Below are positions 61,039-64,000 of a stretch of 64,000 nucleotides of DNA, in pieces (within the stretch, counting starts at the first letter, position 1; each line of letters opens with the position of its first letter). Source of the DNA: CAWAMD01 sp963783045 (GTDB taxonomy: Bacteria; Actinomycetota; Nitriliruptoria; Nitriliruptorales; Nitriliruptoraceae); the NCBI GenBank assembly GCA_963783045.1, contig CAWAMD010000003.1:124001-188000 (forward strand), in the 5' to 3' direction. Below the pieces are notes generated by a model. That model worked only from the letters and a program-made list of their open reading frames with translations. It made no database searches and had not been told where the DNA came from. The position numbers and the translations under genes were made by a program.

Positions 61039-64000
61039 CCTGTGCCTCGTTGGTCACAGACTCAACATCGCAACCGCGTTCTCTGGCAATCAGCTCGAAG
61101 TTGCGCGTCAGCAGGACGTCCAAGACCTCGGGCCGTGCGTGCTCGCCTGACGAGAAGCGCGTCGACCCGTCCTCCCATTCAACAAAGTCGAGCTGCGGAG
61201 TTGGGCAATCGAGCAACTCGCCAACATGGCTCGTGGCAAGCTGGATCAGTTGACGCGCCTCCATGACCCACGATTTCCTCGCTGAAGGGTCGCAGATGGC
61301 GTTCCAAACTCCCGTTGCACCGACGCCTGTCCGTCCGACGTTGGCCTGTACTTCAAGAAAGCGCTCGCCCGGTTCCGACGGAGCCCGCTCAATGGGCCAT
61401 GGAAAGGTCCGAAGGGCGTCCGTGCTGAGGTCCAAGTCGTAGTTCTTGCCCATTCTGGAGCTATACCGCCATACCCAGAGCCGGAATTGCTCCGACAGCA
61501 TGAGCGTCAGTTGGTCGGGACGAGCGATAGGCATCCCGGCCATCTTGTTCGTGAACACCCAGTCCGTCGGAATCTCGCCGAAGATCCAGTACTTCGCCGT
61601 CATCGGTGCGACAACCGCTCGCTCAGCAGCTCGCAAGGCCGCGAAGTTCGACGCCTGAGGTACGTAGATCTGCCACCACCGGTCCTTGAGGTCCGGGTAC
61701 GACGAGTAGTCAAGCCCAGACTCGAGCCGATAGGGCTTGACCACCGTCTCGAGGAATTGACGCGCCTCTGGGCCCGACTTGGCGATGACTTCGTCAAGAT
61801 CAAGCCCGTCCGTGGAGAAGATATAGCGCTCGTTCCCAGCGAAATGGTCTTGGCCCAGGTCCCGCCCCGTAACCCACCTACGAACGAACGGTGAGTCTTC
61901 CGACCGGAGACGTTCGAGCCAGTCGTCCCCTTCCGACATGAGTAGCGCGTTGCCGAGTTGAATTCTGGGCCCCGGTGAAGAGGGGCGTTGGCGCAGTTGC
62001 CTGAGGGAAAGGACGCCCCGTAACGCGCCCAGCCGGTTCCAGCTGCGCTGAGAGGGATGAAACCCTTGTCTCATTCCAAATGGGATCACTCTCGGCCCGC
62101 GACCGTCGAAACCAAACCTTGCAGACACGAACCTTCGCCGCAGCCGTTGGCCACTCATTGCGAACTGACACACGATAGGGATGGAACTCGGACACCAGGT
62201 CGGCAAGGCCGAAGACGCTGTTGTCGCCATATCGCACCTTGTCCGTGAGCAGTAGTCCCACGGTCCCGCCGGGCTTTACCCACTCGCGCAGGGCGAGCCG
62301 CAGGAACACGAGGCAGTAGTCGGACATGCCGCCGAGGTTGGCCCTCTCGAAGACAAGCTTCTTTCTTGGAGCCCCGATGGCACGCGACAGCAACCTTGTC
62401 CCTTGATAAGGCGGGTTTCCGAGAATTGCATCGAACCCGCCGCGTTCCTCGGCGAATACGTCCGGGAAGGCCAGTACCCAGTGAAGAGGTCGTCGCTGAG
62501 CTGTTGGGACAGGGTCGTCCCCGTCCCACTTGAGGTCACCTTCGTACAACGTGAGATCATCGCACCCTTCGATCTTCGCAGCCAGACGGGCGCGTTCGCG
62601 TGTCTTCGCCGACTCTCGGGCGCCAGCCGTCTTGAGTGCTGCGAATGCGACGTCGGACGCAATCCTCTCAAGAGACGCCACGGCTAGGTCAGCGCGCCTA
62701 CCCAACCGTGCTCGATCAAGCTCGGCGCTCACGGTTGAACCGGTGATTTCCTGAGAGTTGCATGCGCAAGCGCGCGGCCTCAGACATTCGCTGGTTGAGG
62801 ACTTGGTGGTAGGCCAAGTCGGCGTCCGAGAAGAGACCGCCCTGCCCCGACAGAGAGGCCGCGTCGACAAACAAGCTCAGCGACCGGAGTTGCTCTGCGG
62901 AGTGAAACCTGTCAGGGAGTCGCCGTGCCGGATGGCGTGGTCGAGGAAGGTGAACGGCGCGCCCGAGCCATCGTGATCAGCCAGAGCGAAAGCTTGGCCA
63001 TCTCCACGGCCATGGGGTCACGGTCGACGCCGTAGACGCAGCGGGACACGATGGCGCGCCGGGCCTGGACGCGGGCATCGACGGACTCAACGTCCGTCGC
63101 CCCGGACGCGAGTGCCTCGGCCGACAGTTCCCCGGCCTCGACGCGGGCCTGTAGCAGCGGCCTCGGCCAGGTAGCGGACGGCGGCGACGAGGATCGCGGC
63201 GGAGCCGACGGCGGGGTCGCAGATCTTGAGGTCGAGGATCTGCTCCGGGGTCTTGAGCTTCCACTTCGACTCGTCAGGTTCGTTCTGCGGGCCTGGGTCG
63301 TAGATCAGCGGATCGAGGGTGTGCTTGGCGATCTCCTCTGCCAGGCTGCGGGGGGTGTAGGCGGTGCCGGAATCGCGCTTGCTGGACGTCTCGGTGACGT
63401 AAACGTCGCCGGGGCGGAACACCAGCGCGATACCCCGTGCGTCCGTGCGCAGTAGGGGTGCGTAGCGCTCGACGCGTTGGCGGAGGGCGGGATCGTTGGC
63501 GACAGCGACGTTGAGGGTCTGTGCGACTTCAGAGTCGGGGGCGAGGCCATCGTCGATCGCCTGGTAGACGCCCTTCGCCTCGGCCGCGACTCCGAGGTCG
63601 ACGAGCTGCTTGCCGAGCTCCTTGTCAGACTTCGCGGTCCAGCCTTCAAGCTCGACCAGCGACACCTCAGGCTCGTCGCCAGCCTTGCCGATCAGACCGA
63701 GGACGGCGACCTGGTCCTCGGGGACGATGACGGCGGAGTGGTCGAGCAGAGCCTCGTAGACGTGCCCGATCTGTTCAACGTCGAGGCTGCGGAAGCTGAT
63801 GCGCTGGCCATCGGCGATCTGCAGGTGGCGGAGCACCGTCAGCACGGTGAAGTCGTCGACGACGCCGACATCGAGCTGCTCGAACCCCTCGCCGTCGGCT
63901 GCGGTGATGCGTGCTTCGAGAAACGGGTGCTCGTCCGGGATCGAAGAGGTTGCCGCCGTACGCGGGCAGGCGGAGGTCGTCGTGCTCGATGCCGGCATGG
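61031..64000 (-). pseudogene. drmMI: DrmMI, N6-adenine DNA methylase of DISARM class 1; 5' end beyond window
   Basis: More than 980 codons are visible, with frame changes near 63080, 62760 and 61970. The N-terminal region contains DFTVLTVLRHLQIADGQRIS. The methylase core has SGTAYTPRSLAEEIAKHTLD and motif I ILDLKICDPAVGSAAILVAA (SAM binding), SLWLITMARARPFTFLDHAI, and motif IV GFDAILGNPPYQGT (NPPY, adenine methylation). A target-recognition-like domain follows (GRDLGQDHFAGNERYIFSTD, ELLDCPTPQLDFVEWED). In DISARM class 1 it marks host DNA so that DrmAB does not attack it. The window ends before its start, so drmD, normally upstream in class 1, may lie just outside. Confidence 0.85.

Overview
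The window is high-GC DNA from an actinobacterium (Actinomycetota). The grounds are a WhiB-type four-cysteine protein, SCO6880-type and DUF6112-type conjugation proteins, a SARP/BTAD-LysM protein tied to a Tad pilus locus, many GTG starts, and a tRNA-fMet-like remnant of actinobacterial type. I cannot name the genus. Almost everything recognisable is accessory: conjugation machinery, a Tad pilus locus and several anti-phage systems, packed into operons with stop/start overlaps of the ATGA or GTGA kind.

Layout. 1-1816: a partial conserved protein, a HEPN-like protein and a small unknown. 1674-9100 (minus strand): a conjugative type IV secretion module (pilin-like DUF6112, VirB8-like, VirB6-like, SCO6880-like, VirB4, VirD4/TraG). 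Divergent from it (9260-14181, plus strand) are a lipoprotein, a transglycosylase/M23 wall hydrolase, a WhiB-like protein, RadC, several tiny coupled ORFs, an excisionase-like protein and a tyrosine integrase: an integrative conjugative element. 14284-16050: a SIR2-domain defence protein. 16201-16296: a degenerate tRNA-fMet-like sequence with its own terminator hairpin, a likely attachment-site scar. 16443-19065: Gabija (gajB, and gajA in broken frames). 19137-30076 (minus): a Tad/Flp pilus operon. 30269-34192: a PD-(D/E)XK-like protein; a three-gene operon that looks like an undescribed graspetide-type RiPP (small DNA-binding protein, 124-residue peptide with five T-x-x-R-G-E-S/T repeats, membrane-anchored ATP-grasp ligase); and a membrane protein. 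34230-42311: a second conjugation module with the same gene order as the first but the opposite orientation. 42414-45421: a lipoprotein and a two-gene GTPase operon. 45556-51835 (minus): a MobF relaxase operon headed by a sigma-like regulator, with twin palindromic operators upstream. 52313-53702: a TIR/HIT/membrane-protein operon. 53800-64000 (minus): a DISARM class 1 locus (drmMI, drmA, drmB, drmC) with an extra Mrr-like nuclease gene downstream; it runs off the right edge.

How the genes fit together. The two secretion modules, the two lytic transglycosylases and the relaxase operon are parts of at least one, probably two, integrative conjugative elements. The SIR2, Gabija, TIR/HIT/TM, DISARM and perhaps GTPase and HEPN genes are defence cargo around them.

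Limits. Many otherwise convincing proteins change reading frame, usually by one base, in GC-rich stretches (about 30 places). This could be real decay of an element or indel error in the underlying assembly; one sequence cannot separate the two. Where a gene needs more than one frame I give the whole span and say so.
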